From: Candidatus Puniceispirillum sp.
GTDB lineage: Bacteria; Pseudomonadota; Alphaproteobacteria; Puniceispirillales; Puniceispirillaceae
NCBI GenBank assembly: GCA_016778895.1
Contig: JADHOR010000002.1
Location: 1-64,000, forward strand
Reading direction: 5' to 3'
DNA: 64,000 bases
Shown here: piece by piece, positions 20,801-29,306 of the stretch
Numbering within the stretch: the first letter of the stretch is position 1
Layout: each line of letters begins with the position of its first letter
Notes under the pieces: model-generated
Seen by the model: only the letters and a program-made list of their open reading frames with translations
Told to the model about the DNA's origin: nothing
The model's database searches: none
Translations under genes and position numbers: made by a program

Positions 20801-21285
20801 ATCAGGGTCTGTTCCGACTGATAGGCAAGCGTCGATGATTTGCCGGTGGCATCATCGCCAACGGCTAGTACCATCCCGCCAAATTTTGAAACCCCGCCCA
20901 TATTGGCATGGCGGATAGCGTCTAGTGCACGGTCCAGTCCCGGACCTTTGCCATACCAAAGGCCAAACACGCCATCAATTTCTGGCTGGTCATACAGATG
21001 GATATGCTGCGCACCCCAGATTGCAGTTGCTGCCAGCTCTTCATTTATTGCAGGTTGGAAAATTACCCCCTCAGCGGCGAGAAGATCAAGGTTGCGGTTT
21101 AATTCAAGATCAAGCCCGCCAAGTGGCGATCCCGGATAACCGCTAACCAGACCACGGCTGTTGATGCCTTGCTCGCGGTCAAGACGCGCTTGCTCGAGAA
21201 GCAGCCGCATCAATGCCTGCGTCCCGGTCATGTAGGCCGGCCCATGACGCTTTTGATAGCAGTCGCGTAGCTGTATCTTATCCAT
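17848..21285 (-). CDS. iorA: Indolepyruvate ferredoxin oxidoreductase, fused alpha and beta subunits
   Basis: TPP-dependent oxidative decarboxylation of aryl-2-oxoacids (indolepyruvate, phenylpyruvate) to aryl-acetyl-CoA, passing electrons to ferredoxin. About 1145 aa from the ATG at 21285; the frame is open 56 codons further upstream without family sequence. N-terminal pyruvate:ferredoxin-type domain with SGYPGSPLGGLDLEL, then the TPP domain with CAGCPHNSSTKLP and GGEGAFWIGRAPF, then two cysteine clusters (CEGCGDCAVKSNC and LCNKDMSCLNGFCPSF), and from about residue 720 the gamma/IorB-like domain with VAGIGGTGVSTLAGIL. The fused form is typical of aerobic proteobacteria. Divergent from the GMC gene; points to aromatic amino acid breakdown. 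Confidence 0.93.
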   Translation of the reverse strand: MDKIQLRDCYQKRHGPAYMTGTQALMRLLLEQARLDREQGINSRGLVSGYPGSPLGGLDLELNRNLDLLAAEGVIFQPAINEELAATAIWGAQHIHLYDQPEIDGVFGLWYGKGPGLDRALDAIRHANMGGVSKFGGMVLAVGDDATGKSSTLAYQSEQTLIAAGVPFFYPRSLHDIIPMGLMAFALSRKAGCCVGMKIVVDTADTSGIVDLDNIRPDIIAGDEAGPVHIGRHDPASLREDRLFNLRLPAVRAFQRAQQVNAPVLPQPVDGKLGIIAVGKALYEVNDALISLGIDNTAAAGIGLFSVVMPWPVDVDSLANFAKNYAEVMVVEEKRPIVEEQLARAVVNLSGRAVITGKMAPDGSPLLPETGEITHAILMTALAQRASAHNIAIHAAAAASAAPPLPQIAARTPWYCAGCPHNSSTKLPDGEIVGMGIGCHSISGFLTPDEITNFTQMGGEGAFWIGRAPFSSQTHSFQNIGDGTYAHSGYLGIRAAVAAGVNMTFKILYNGAVAMTGGQPIEGGQPPWVISRQLAAEGIVKIAIVSDAPETLMTGAKWASNCQFYHRDDIVNVQQELKSISGVTAIIYVQDCATELRRKRKRGLIAEKPKTIVINEAVCEGCGDCAVKSNCVAVKPIMRPEGEKRMVDQSLCNKDMSCLNGFCPSFVTLQGGNTASSTPDATRPAFPANIKLPAPTPARDGIFNIFVAGIGGTGVSTLAGILIMAARIDGIGGTAVNQTGLSQKNGGVTSQIRLAKDASLAGHMVRLPTHEADLLIGCDAVVAANDMVLGLLNKTASRAIINDDIDPVGVADVGIGSVVDMPIVMTRLGAVMDPARITKFAISSLANQIFGSTTSSTIIMLGWAVQKGLIPLRVAAVETALRLNGTSVDDNLAALRWGRLLAHAPDQLLALLAADTAPENQDAMREPAAAIGYFAAQLTAYQNAAYATRFKTVINSFIDRLTAAKIPTDAIAINATRVLFRAMAIKDEYEVARQLTSADFIAKINMIGGEDMTVNYHLAPPLLNWRKNRDGTPRKIRFGPWLTPVLRMIARLSWLRDSWIDPFGFTAERKSERAHRETVINWLDQLGTNASSGQSEKIETALELMLKIRGYGHVKAANMTRYEQEISAIISTLSTQPPPFDIAAE

Positions 21286-21518
21286 CAAACACTCTTTGGT
21301 CAGCATGTTGACTGATATATTCCTCGCCTTAGTTAACCACAGAAATCTCGCTGGTAAAAAGATGTTCTTGTAACAGTCTGATTTTTGTTGGCGTACCCGG
21401 TCAGCGTATATGACCATTTCCAAATTTTCTTGGCCTACGGATCTGCTTGGCAATTCGTTCCAGATTGGCCAATATGGTCGGCGGTAACTAAAGGGTTATA
21501 AACGCAAAGAGGCAAAAG

Positions 21519-23147
21519 ATGGCAGACCGGTTTGACTACGTGATTGTTGGCGCTGGCACCGCCGGATGTGTTTTGGCCAATCGACTTACCGCGTGTGGTA
21601 CCTATTCGGTTTGCCTGCTTGAGGCTGGCCCGCCGGACTGGAGCCCGATGATCCATATACCAGCGGGCTTTATCAAAACGCTGGTCAATCCTTCGGTTAA
21701 TTGGATGTATCAAAGCGAAGCGAGCACAGGCACTAATGGTCGTGCCATTCCAATGCCTCGTGGCAAGGTTCTTGGTGGGTCAAGCTCGATCAACGGGTTG
21801 ATTTTCAATCGTGGTCAGAAAATGGATTTTGACGTCTGGGCGCAAAAGGGTAACCGTGGCTGGTCATATGATGATGTGCTTCCTTATTTCCGCCGTTATG
21901 AGCGGCATGAAGATAGTGTTGATGCCCGTTATCGCGGCCAAAATGGTGAAATGACCATCACAAATCTGGCATGGCGTGATCCGCTATGTGAGGCCTTTAT
22001 TGAGGGCGCTGAGAGCATCGGCATTCCGCGCAACCCCGATTATAATGGTGCCTATCAAGAAGGAACATCTTACGTCCAGCGCACTTCGACCGGTAAATTA
22101 CGGATGAGCGCCGCACGCGCATTTCTGAAACCGGCGCGCAAACGTTCAAACCTCCGCATCATCACCAACGCCCATGCGACTAAAATTCTACTTGATGGCA
22201 AGCGCGCCACTGGTGTTGCCTTTCGTCGAGGTGGTGTAAATGGTCGTCTGCAAGAAGTGCAAGCGGCGCGCGAGGTTATTGTCGCAGGCGGCACGATCAA
22301 TTCACCGCAATTGCTGCAATTATCGGGGATTGGCCCGGCCAGGCTATTGCAGGATCTTGGTATTGAGGTAAAGCATGATCTACCCGGTGTTGGCGAAAAT
22401 CTGCGTGATCATTATGGCACCCGCCTGACCGCACGGGCAAAGAATGTTAGGACTATTAACGAGCTCGCCCGTGGGCCAAAACTGGTTGGTGAAATTGCCA
22501 AATATTTCCTGGGGCGTCGTTCGATTCTCGAGCTGGGGCCAACGCTTGTCTATTGTTTCTGGCACTCTGACGAGACAGTGCGCAACGCCGACCTTCAGGT
22601 TAGCTTTACGCCTGCTAGCTATAAAGAAGGGTTGCAGGCATGGCTTGAAGATGAGCCCGGATTCACCCTTGCAACCTGGCAGCAACGGCCCGAAAGCCTC
22701 GGTTATGTAAGGGCAAAAACTAGTGACCCGTTCGACAAGCCGCTCATTCAGCCTAATTATTTGGCGAATGAAGAAGATCGGCGGGTGCTTCTTGCCGGCA
22801 TAAAACTTAGCCGCCGTCTGATGAACACAACACCGCTTGCGCCCTATTTTGATTATGAGGGATACCCGGGTGCGCATGTCCAAAGCGACGATGAATTGCT
22901 GGATGTTGCGCGCCAACGCAGCACGACGGTCTATCACCTGATGGGCACTTGCCGCATGGCACCCGCAACCGATCCAACGGCCGTTGTTGATGATCAATTG
23001 CGGGTTCATGGGATGCAGAATCTGCGTGTAATTGATGCCTCGATCATGCCAACGATGCTGTCGGCAAATCTCAATGCAGGTGTTTTGATGATTGCCGAAA
23101 AAGGTGCCGACCTTGTGCTTGGCAAGCCGCCGCTTTCCAGCGCTTAA
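21519..23147 (+). CDS. GMC-family oxidoreductase (choline dehydrogenase-like)
   Basis: FAD-dependent alcohol or polyol dehydrogenase, 542 aa. FAD-binding DYVIVGAGTAGCVLANRL is at residues 6-23, the GMC signature PRGKVLGGSSSINGLIFNRG near 82-101 and AGGTINSPQLLQLSGIGP near 250. The C-terminal YHLMGTCRMA holds the active-site His region, followed by VIDASIMPTMLSANLNAG with the second catalytic residue. Sequence class is shared by choline dehydrogenase, AlkJ-type alcohol dehydrogenases and others, and no betB or betaine gene is adjacent, so I leave the substrate open. AAAGAGGC precedes the ATG. Confidence 0.9.
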   Translation: MADRFDYVIVGAGTAGCVLANRLTACGTYSVCLLEAGPPDWSPMIHIPAGFIKTLVNPSVNWMYQSEASTGTNGRAIPMPRGKVLGGSSSINGLIFNRGQKMDFDVWAQKGNRGWSYDDVLPYFRRYERHEDSVDARYRGQNGEMTITNLAWRDPLCEAFIEGAESIGIPRNPDYNGAYQEGTSYVQRTSTGKLRMSAARAFLKPARKRSNLRIITNAHATKILLDGKRATGVAFRRGGVNGRLQEVQAAREVIVAGGTINSPQLLQLSGIGPARLLQDLGIEVKHDLPGVGENLRDHYGTRLTARAKNVRTINELARGPKLVGEIAKYFLGRRSILELGPTLVYCFWHSDETVRNADLQVSFTPASYKEGLQAWLEDEPGFTLATWQQRPESLGYVRAKTSDPFDKPLIQPNYLANEEDRRVLLAGIKLSRRLMNTTPLAPYFDYEGYPGAHVQSDDELLDVARQRSTTVYHLMGTCRMAPATDPTAVVDDQLRVHGMQNLRVIDASIMPTMLSANLNAGVLMIAEKGADLVLGKPPLSSA

Positions 23148-23210
23148 TATGACAGGTTTGCGGTGTCCTTGAGCGCCGAAGATTAGGTTGCGCGGATTGT
23201 TCATGTTGCG

Positions 23211-23221
23211 TTATGTCATAA
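23211..23221. repeat. Short inverted repeat upstream of the GGT-family gene
   Basis: TTATG-T-CATAA, a perfect 5-bp inverted repeat about 60 bases before the start at 23279. It may be an operator half-size site or chance; a matching TATGACA lies at 23149. Confidence 0.25.
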
Positions 23222-23278
23222 GGTGCGGCTAAATTCACACTTATTTCATTGTCTTCAATCCAGTCAGAGAGATTTCTT

Positions 23279-24874
23279 ATGCGCAGCTTACAACGTCCGG
23301 GCCGGTCACCGGTTCTTGCCCCTGAAGGTATGGCAAGCACATCACATCCACTGTCAACACAGGCCGCGGTTAATGTTTTGCAAAATGGCGGTAACGCGAT
23401 GGATGCGGCGCTTGCTGCTTGCGCCGTTCAGGCCGTTGTCGAGCCTGAGTCAACCGGCATTGGCGGCGATTGCTTTTGTCTTTACTCGCAAGGCGGTAGT
23501 GATAAGGTGATTGCGCTGAACGGGTCTGGCCGTGCCCCAGCAGGGCTAAGCGCCGAATGGCTGATCAGTCAGGGCATCCATGAAATCCCGCAGCAATCGC
23601 CCCATGCGGTTACCGTGCCAACCGCGGTCGATGCCTGGGTTCAGCTAAGTCGTGATTATGGCTCATGCCCGCTTGGCGATCTGTTACAGCCGGCGATTAA
23701 ATATGCGCGCGATGGATTTGCCATTGGTTCGCGTGTTGCGGCTGATTTCAAGGCTAGTGCTAACCTGATCAAAGGAGACCCCGATTGCAGCGCGCTTTAT
23801 CTCCGTGATGGTGAAAATTATAAAATGGGTGACCGGTTCGCTAATCCGAATCTGGCCAAGGCATTGGAAGAAATTGCAAAAAATGGACGTGACGGATTTT
23901 ACAAGGGTTGGGTTGCCGAGGATATTCTTGGCAAATTGCAATCTCTTGGTGGCGTGCATTGCGCGGCTGATTTTGATGCGGCCATTGCCGAATATGTCAC
24001 CCCGATCAAAACAAATTTCAGAGGCTATGATATTTGGGAATGCCCGCCAAATGGTCAGGGGGTAATTGCGCTATTGTTGCTGAACATCATGTCAGAAGTT
24101 GAAAAGTTTGGTGATCATCCGATTTCGCTTGAGCGGATCCACCATGAGATCGAAGCGGGGCGTCTTGCTTATCGCGATCGCTCGCTCTATCTGGCTGATC
24201 CAGCTTTTGCCGAGGTGCCGGTTGATGATTTATTGAGCGCCGAACATGCGGCGGCGATCCGGGCGCAGATTAATCCGCAAAAAGCGCTGAAAGATTTGCC
24301 GGAAACCACGCTGCCACGGCACAAAAGCACCGTCTATATCTCGGTCATTGATAAGGACCGTAACGCGTGCAGCCTGATCAACACTGTATTTCATAATTTC
24401 GGCGCTGGATATATCGCGCCAAAATCCGGAATTATTCTGCAAAACCGTGGTCAGGGATTTGTTGTAAAGCCCGGCCATCCGAACTGTATCGAGCCCGGCA
24501 AGCGGCCACTTCACACGATCATCCCGGGCATGGCGACCAAGGATGGCAAGACTGTTATGTCGTTTGGTGTGATGGGCGGCGAATATCAGGCCTTTGGACA
24601 TATGCAGTTCCTCACCCGCCTCTTTGATTATGGCATGGATATTCAAGAAGCACAGGATATGCCGCGCTTTATGCCGGATCCGTTTAGCGATGTTGTCGAA
24701 GTTGAAGAGCCGATCAGTGATGAGTTGCGTGACGGTTTACGGGCGCTTGGTCATAATATCCAGCCGGCGGCAAAGCCAATTGGCGGGTCACAGGCAATCT
24801 TTATTGACTGGGAAACCAATCTGCTTCATGCCGGGTCTGATCCGCGCAAAGATGGCTGTGCAATCGGCTATTAA
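23279..24874 (+). CDS. Gamma-glutamyltransferase-family protein, apparently cytoplasmic
   Basis: N-terminal-nucleophile hydrolase that self-cleaves before a Thr to form the active enzyme. 531 aa from the ATG at 23279 (AGAGAG seven bases upstream). The large-subunit part has STQAAVNVLQNGGNAMDAAL and PESTGIGGDCFCL; the cleavage and nucleophile region is RHKSTVYISVID, with Thr351 aligning by eye to the catalytic Thr of E. coli Ggt; GGEYQAFGHMQFLT and GGSQAIF follow. Unlike E. coli Ggt there is no signal peptide, so it likely acts on imported compounds. Family members include gamma-glutamyl hydrolases and oxamate-type amidohydrolases; substrate unknown. Lies among amidohydrolases and near an importer. 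Confidence 0.88.
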   Translation: MRSLQRPGRSPVLAPEGMASTSHPLSTQAAVNVLQNGGNAMDAALAACAVQAVVEPESTGIGGDCFCLYSQGGSDKVIALNGSGRAPAGLSAEWLISQGIHEIPQQSPHAVTVPTAVDAWVQLSRDYGSCPLGDLLQPAIKYARDGFAIGSRVAADFKASANLIKGDPDCSALYLRDGENYKMGDRFANPNLAKALEEIAKNGRDGFYKGWVAEDILGKLQSLGGVHCAADFDAAIAEYVTPIKTNFRGYDIWECPPNGQGVIALLLLNIMSEVEKFGDHPISLERIHHEIEAGRLAYRDRSLYLADPAFAEVPVDDLLSAEHAAAIRAQINPQKALKDLPETTLPRHKSTVYISVIDKDRNACSLINTVFHNFGAGYIAPKSGIILQNRGQGFVVKPGHPNCIEPGKRPLHTIIPGMATKDGKTVMSFGVMGGEYQAFGHMQFLTRLFDYGMDIQEAQDMPRFMPDPFSDVVEVEEPISDELRDGLRALGHNIQPAAKPIGGSQAIFIDWETNLLHAGSDPRKDGCAIGY

Positions 24875-25189
24875 TGGCAGTGATGCTAAAGGCAATGATC
24901 GCCGGTCTTGGCTGGGTGTCCCAATTCACTAGTCTGCATCCTGGTAATGCTTGGTGTATCACCAGTAAGCAGATGCCGGTCTGGCGTGTTTCTTGAATAA
25001 ACCCTGGGCTAAATAAACCTCTGATTGCGGCTTTGAAGTCGGCCGTCTTCCATTGCCATATCTTCTGCCATAAAATCTTACCTTGCGTTGTTTTAGGTTT
25101 GTCACCGGCATTATTTTAACATTTAATCTACGTTGTTAACCGGCGCTGCCACATCATTTGGATGACGCTAAATTAAGGGGAAATTCACC
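24875..25189. other. 315-base intergenic region with a small hairpin
   Basis: No supported gene. TGGTG-TAT-CACCA at 24952-24964 forms a short stem-loop after the GGT-family gene, but no T-run follows, so it is a poor terminator. The region from about 25080 is AT-rich and must hold the promoter of the AbgB-like gene; AAGGGGAAA lies before its ATG. Confidence 0.4.
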
Positions 25190-26611
25190 ATGCTGAATGA
25201 AGAGCAAATTTGGAATTTTGTCGATATGAAGAAAGCAGATTTTATTGCTCTTTCTGACCGTGTTTTTGAGACACCTGAAACACTTTACAATGAATATGCA
25301 TCAGTGGCCGAACATGTGGCGGCGCTGAATGCTGAAGGGTTTACCGTTACAGAAGGCATTTGTGGAATGCCAACCGCGGTAATGGGCGAGGCTGGAACCG
25401 AAGGCCCGGTAATTGCGATCCTTGGCGAATTTGACGCATTGCCCGGATTAAGCCAGCAGCCCGGTGTTGCCGAACATAGCCCGTTAGAGGCTGGCGGTAA
25501 TGGCCATGGATGTGGCCATAATCTTTTGGGGGCAGCGGCGTTATTGGCAGCAACCGCGGTCAAAGACTGGCTTGCCAAAAATAATATTAAAGCGCGGGTT
25601 CGCTATTATGGCTGTCCGGCCGAAGAAGGCGGTGCGGCCAAAGCCTATATGGTGCGTGATGGATTGTTTGATGATGTTGCTGCGGCAATTTCATGGCACC
25701 CCTCAACCTTTAATGCGGTTCAGCATGGACATTCACTGGCAAATTCACGGATAGATTTCACCTTCCACGGCAAGGCGGCGCACGCTGCCGCTGCACCGCA
25801 TCTTGGCCGCAGTGCGCTTGATGCCTGCGAGTTGATGAATATTGGGGTTAATTACATGCGTGAGCATATGCCGGATTCAGCCCGAGTGCATTATGCCTAC
25901 CTCGATGTTGGTGGCGCTGCGCCCAATGTTGTTCAGGCAAAGGCAACGGTTCGCCAGCTCGTTCGCGCCGGTGATCTTGAAACATTGCGCGATCTGGTTG
26001 CGCGGGTTCGTAAAATTGCTGATGGTGCCGCGCTGATGACTGGTACATCGGTCGAGGCCAAGGTCTATTCAGGGGTGTCTAATCTGGTTGGTAATCGCCC
26101 GTTGGAAGAGGTGATGCAGCGCGAATTTGACAAGCTTGGCCCGGTGCCGTTTGATAGCGATGACGATAAGTTTGCCAATGAAATCCGCAAAAGCCTAACA
26201 AGTGCAGATATTGCTGCCAGCTTTCAGCGCATTGGCCGCGAAACGCCTCCTGATCTGGTGATGTGTGATTTTGTGGCGCCACTTGATCGGTCAAACAGCG
26301 GCGGTGAGGGGTCAACTGATGTTGGTGATGTAAGTTGGGTCGTTCCAACGGTTCAGGCGCGGGTGGCAACCTGTGCAGTTGGAACCCCGTTCCATACATG
26401 GCAAACCGTTGCCCAAGGGAAAATGCCAGCCGCGCACAAAGGCATGGTTCATGCGGCAAAGGTGATGGCATCAACGGCAACAGCCCTGATGCAGGCCCCC
26501 GATGTTCTAGTGGCAGCCCGTGCAGTTCATGATGAACGTCAGGCGAGAACGCCGTATCAATGCCCTATTCCGCAGGATGTAAAACCGCCGATTTTACCGC
26601 GACCTGAATAG
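25190..26611 (+). CDS. AbgB-like M20 amidohydrolase
   Basis: Zinc-dependent amidohydrolase of the aminobenzoyl-glutamate utilisation protein B type, 473 aa (E. coli AbgB is 481). ILGEFDALPGLSQQPG carries a metal Asp, GNGHGCGHNLLG a metal His, YGCPAEEGGAAKAYMV the catalytic and metal Glu pair; the dimerisation domain begins near DFTFHGKAAHAAAAPH. STDVGDVSW and GTPFHTWQ follow, and the C-terminal YQCPIPQDVKP is the AbgB signature tail. In E. coli AbgB pairs with AbgA, another M20 protein, to split p-aminobenzoyl-glutamate. A HipO/AbgA-class M20 gene lies immediately downstream on the opposite strand. Actual substrate is uncertain. Confidence 0.9.
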   Translation: MLNEEQIWNFVDMKKADFIALSDRVFETPETLYNEYASVAEHVAALNAEGFTVTEGICGMPTAVMGEAGTEGPVIAILGEFDALPGLSQQPGVAEHSPLEAGGNGHGCGHNLLGAAALLAATAVKDWLAKNNIKARVRYYGCPAEEGGAAKAYMVRDGLFDDVAAAISWHPSTFNAVQHGHSLANSRIDFTFHGKAAHAAAAPHLGRSALDACELMNIGVNYMREHMPDSARVHYAYLDVGGAAPNVVQAKATVRQLVRAGDLETLRDLVARVRKIADGAALMTGTSVEAKVYSGVSNLVGNRPLEEVMQREFDKLGPVPFDSDDDKFANEIRKSLTSADIAASFQRIGRETPPDLVMCDFVAPLDRSNSGGEGSTDVGDVSWVVPTVQARVATCAVGTPFHTWQTVAQGKMPAAHKGMVHAAKVMASTATALMQAPDVLVAARAVHDERQARTPYQCPIPQDVKPPILPRPE

Positions 26612-26640
26612 AGATCCTTGAGCTGTGTGGCTAATCTTTG

Positions 26641-27801
26641 TTAGGCGAGTTTCTGCTCGGCAAGATTTACCCAGAGACTCGCACCGATTGGCAGCAGATC
26701 ATCGTTAAAATCGAAATGTGGACTATGCAGATTGAAACTATTAAGGCCGGCGCCAAGCCAGACATAGGCGCCGGACTTTTGTGCCAGCATGAATGAAAAA
26801 TCCTCGGCGCCCATTACTGGGGTCATGTCGGTTTCCAGACCGTCAGCGCCCAGCATATCGGTGATAATATCACGCACATAGAGCGCATCAGCCTCATGGT
26901 TCACTGTTGGTGGATAGCCCGGCCTTAGCTCCATTGAAATGTCACAGCCAAGCGTTGCTACGGCGTGCCGCGCAACATTTTCAATGTCGGCAATCATACG
27001 TTCGCGGGTTGCTGTTTTCATTGTCCGAAGGGTGCCGCCAATCGTGGCGGTACCAGGAATTACATTATATGCGCTTCCGGCATCCAGTCTGGTCAGCGAA
27101 ATCACGGCCTGATCAAACGGGTCGAGCTGCCGCGATATAAGGGTCTGCAATGCGGTTATGCAAACACCAGCGGCGACAATTGGATCATGGGTAAGATGCG
27201 GCATCGCCGCATGGCCACCATCGCCGGTGATGGTCAGCACAAAAATGTCAGCACCAGCCATTGCTTGGCCACAATGCGCAACCGCGCGGCCAACCTCTAG
27301 CCCTGGCCAGTTATGCATACCCCAGACCGAATCCATTGCAAATTTCTCAAACAGACCATCATTGATCATGGCGCGGGCGCCAGCGTTGCCGCCTTCTTCG
27401 GCGGGCTGGAAAATACAATGAACCGTGCCGTTGAAATTAAGCGTTTTCGCAAGATGCTGCGCCGCACCCAAAAGCATCGTTGTATGGCCGTCATGACCAC
27501 AAGCGTGCATCGCACCCGGGCGCTTAGAGGCATGGGGGAGATTGGTTTCCTCAGACATTGGCAGGGCATCCATATCAGCCCGAAGACCGATTGATTTGCC
27601 ATCGCTTTTGCCCTTGATAACACCAACAAGACCAGTGCCGCCAAGCCCACGATGCACCTCGATACCAAAGCTTTCCAGCTTGGCCGCAACAAAGTTGGAA
27701 GTGTCATTTTCCTGATAGGCAATTTCGGGATTTTGATGCAAATGATGCCGCCATGTAATCATCTCATCATGCGCTGCGGCCAGCTCCTTTATCACTTTCA
27801 T
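26641..27801 (-). CDS. M20D amidohydrolase (hippurate hydrolase/IAA-amino acid hydrolase type)
   Basis: Zinc peptidase of the HipO/AbgA/ILR1 class that removes an acyl group from N-acyl amino acids. 386 aa from the ATG at 27801, which has GGGAG six bases upstream; the ATG at 27807 touches that site. Metal residues: ACGHDGHTTMLLGAA, FQPAEEGGNAGARAMI, WGMHNWPGLEVG, and C-terminal MGAEDFSFMLAQ. The dimerisation domain (DGGHAAMPHLTHDP) is intact. Convergent with the AbgB-like gene (29-base gap) and divergent from an AllC/HyuC-like gene. Confidence 0.92.
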   Translation of the reverse strand: MKVIKELAAAHDEMITWRHHLHQNPEIAYQENDTSNFVAAKLESFGIEVHRGLGGTGLVGVIKGKSDGKSIGLRADMDALPMSEETNLPHASKRPGAMHACGHDGHTTMLLGAAQHLAKTLNFNGTVHCIFQPAEEGGNAGARAMINDGLFEKFAMDSVWGMHNWPGLEVGRAVAHCGQAMAGADIFVLTITGDGGHAAMPHLTHDPIVAAGVCITALQTLISRQLDPFDQAVISLTRLDAGSAYNVIPGTATIGGTLRTMKTATRERMIADIENVARHAVATLGCDISMELRPGYPPTVNHEADALYVRDIITDMLGADGLETDMTPVMGAEDFSFMLAQKSGAYVWLGAGLNSFNLHSPHFDFNDDLLPIGASLWVNLAEQKLA

Positions 27802-28004
27802 ACCCATCTCCCAAAACTCTTGTTGATGACCTAAAACCTATGCCATGTTTGACTATAGACGGCGATCAGCGCCAAACTCAAGTACCGGTTTCAAGCTGTG
27901 TGAAAGGCGGGTTTGACCAGTCGTTGCAGGGCGCGTGATATGCGGGTGATATTCGCTTTGGGGATAGTTTAATATTGGCCAGGCATAAACAGGATAGAGC
28001 CGAG

Positions 28005-29285
28005 ATGGATGATTATTTAACCTATACCAAGCCTGATCGCATTGCGGCGGGGGTGGACCAGCTGGCTGCATTTACTGAACCTGATCGGCCTTATACAAGG
28101 CTGGTGTTCAGTGCAGAGTTTGATGCTGGACGGCGCTGGCTTGAGGATCAATTTAGTGCCGCCGGACTTGTCTGCAACATTGATGCTGGTGGCAGTTTGA
28201 TCGGAATACGCGCTGGTGCCGGGGCAGAACCCCGGGCAAAGCTGATCATTGGCTCGCATATTGATACGGTGCCTGCAGGTGGCCGGTTCGACGGTATTGC
28301 TGGTGTGTTGGCTGCGCTGGAAATCGTGCATTATCTGAACGAGCATGACATTACTCTGCCGTTTGATCTGGAAATAGTCGATTTTCTTGGTGAAGAGCTG
28401 AATGTCTGGGGCACGTCTTGCCTCGGTAGCCGTCATATGGCCGGTTTGATCACCGCTGAAATGCTGGGGCGGAAGGATCAAGATGGCCGTTGCTTGGGTG
28501 CTGAAATCGCGCGCATTGGTGGCAGTGGCAAGCCCAGTGCCGGTGTGCGCGGGGATGCTGATCGTATTTTAGGCTGTTTTGAGCTTCATATTGAGCAGGC
28601 AAAAACCTTACAATCAATGTTGGTCGATATTGGTTTGGTTACCGAAATCCCCAGCATTTACCGTTATGGCATTACCGTAACCGGACAGGCTGGCCATAGC
28701 GGTACGACGGTGATGGACGGACGGCGCGATGCCGCTGTTGCCGCTGCCGATATTATCACGGCGGTGAGTGACCTTGCTGGTAGAATTGAAGCCGAGGATA
28801 ATCGCCATTTTGTCGCGACCATTGGCAAGATTGATATCTTTCCGAATGGTGCGGCGATCGTTCCCGGACGTGCCGAGATGACGCTGGATTTGCGCGCTGC
28901 TAGTGATCGTTCACGGCTACGGTTTGAAGCGGCTCTCGATAAGCTGATCAAACAGACAAGCATGACAAGAAATTGCCAAATCAGCCGTGATCAACTTGCC
29001 GGTGCCGCGGTCGCGCCAATGGATAAGAAACTGATCTCGATCTTGGCGGACCAATCAGCCCGGCTTGGCCTTGGCACAATGCCGATCTCCAGCGGTGCTG
29101 GTCATGATACGGCGCATCTCTCGCGCTTTGCGCGGGCAGCGATGCTTTTTATCCCCTGCCAAGACGGTTTAAGCCACTGTCCGGAAGAATTTACTAGTGC
29201 AGACTCAATCGCTCGTGGCGCGGCGGTTTTGGTGCGGTCAGTTTTGGCGCTCGCCGAGCAATCTGCCCCGAAGGGCTTGATCTAA
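28005..29285 (+). CDS. M20-family hydantoinase/carbamoylase (N-carbamoyl-L-amino acid hydrolase or allantoate amidohydrolase type)
   Basis: Binuclear metal amidohydrolase, 426 aa from the ATG at 28005 (AGGATAGAG upstream); a TTG at 27975 in frame is less likely. IGSHIDTVPAGGRFDGIAG has the first metal His/Asp, DFLGEELNVWGTSCLGSR the Glu pair, FELHIEQAKTLQ and GQAGHSGTTVMDGRRDA the dimer-domain substrate residues, and GAGHDTAHLSRF the last His. These fit the HyuC/AllC/ureidoglycolate group; the exact acyl-urea substrate cannot be read. No hydantoinase or purine-degradation gene is adjacent. Confidence 0.88.
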   Translation: MDDYLTYTKPDRIAAGVDQLAAFTEPDRPYTRLVFSAEFDAGRRWLEDQFSAAGLVCNIDAGGSLIGIRAGAGAEPRAKLIIGSHIDTVPAGGRFDGIAGVLAALEIVHYLNEHDITLPFDLEIVDFLGEELNVWGTSCLGSRHMAGLITAEMLGRKDQDGRCLGAEIARIGGSGKPSAGVRGDADRILGCFELHIEQAKTLQSMLVDIGLVTEIPSIYRYGITVTGQAGHSGTTVMDGRRDAAVAAADIITAVSDLAGRIEAEDNRHFVATIGKIDIFPNGAAIVPGRAEMTLDLRAASDRSRLRFEAALDKLIKQTSMTRNCQISRDQLAGAAVAPMDKKLISILADQSARLGLGTMPISSGAGHDTAHLSRFARAAMLFIPCQDGLSHCPEEFTSADSIARGAAVLVRSVLALAEQSAPKGLI

Positions 29286-29306
29286 ACATACGGTAAGTGG
29301 TTTTTA

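Noticed and set aside
21462-21471. ATTGGCCAAT palindrome between the divergent ior and GMC genes
   Set aside because: A 10-bp palindrome of common composition with no second copy nearby; too weak to call an operator.
24874-24996. 40-codon frame starting in a TAATG overlap after the GGT-family gene
   Set aside because: No ribosome-binding site beyond the overlap, no recognisable composition, and it runs through the small hairpin; more likely chance.
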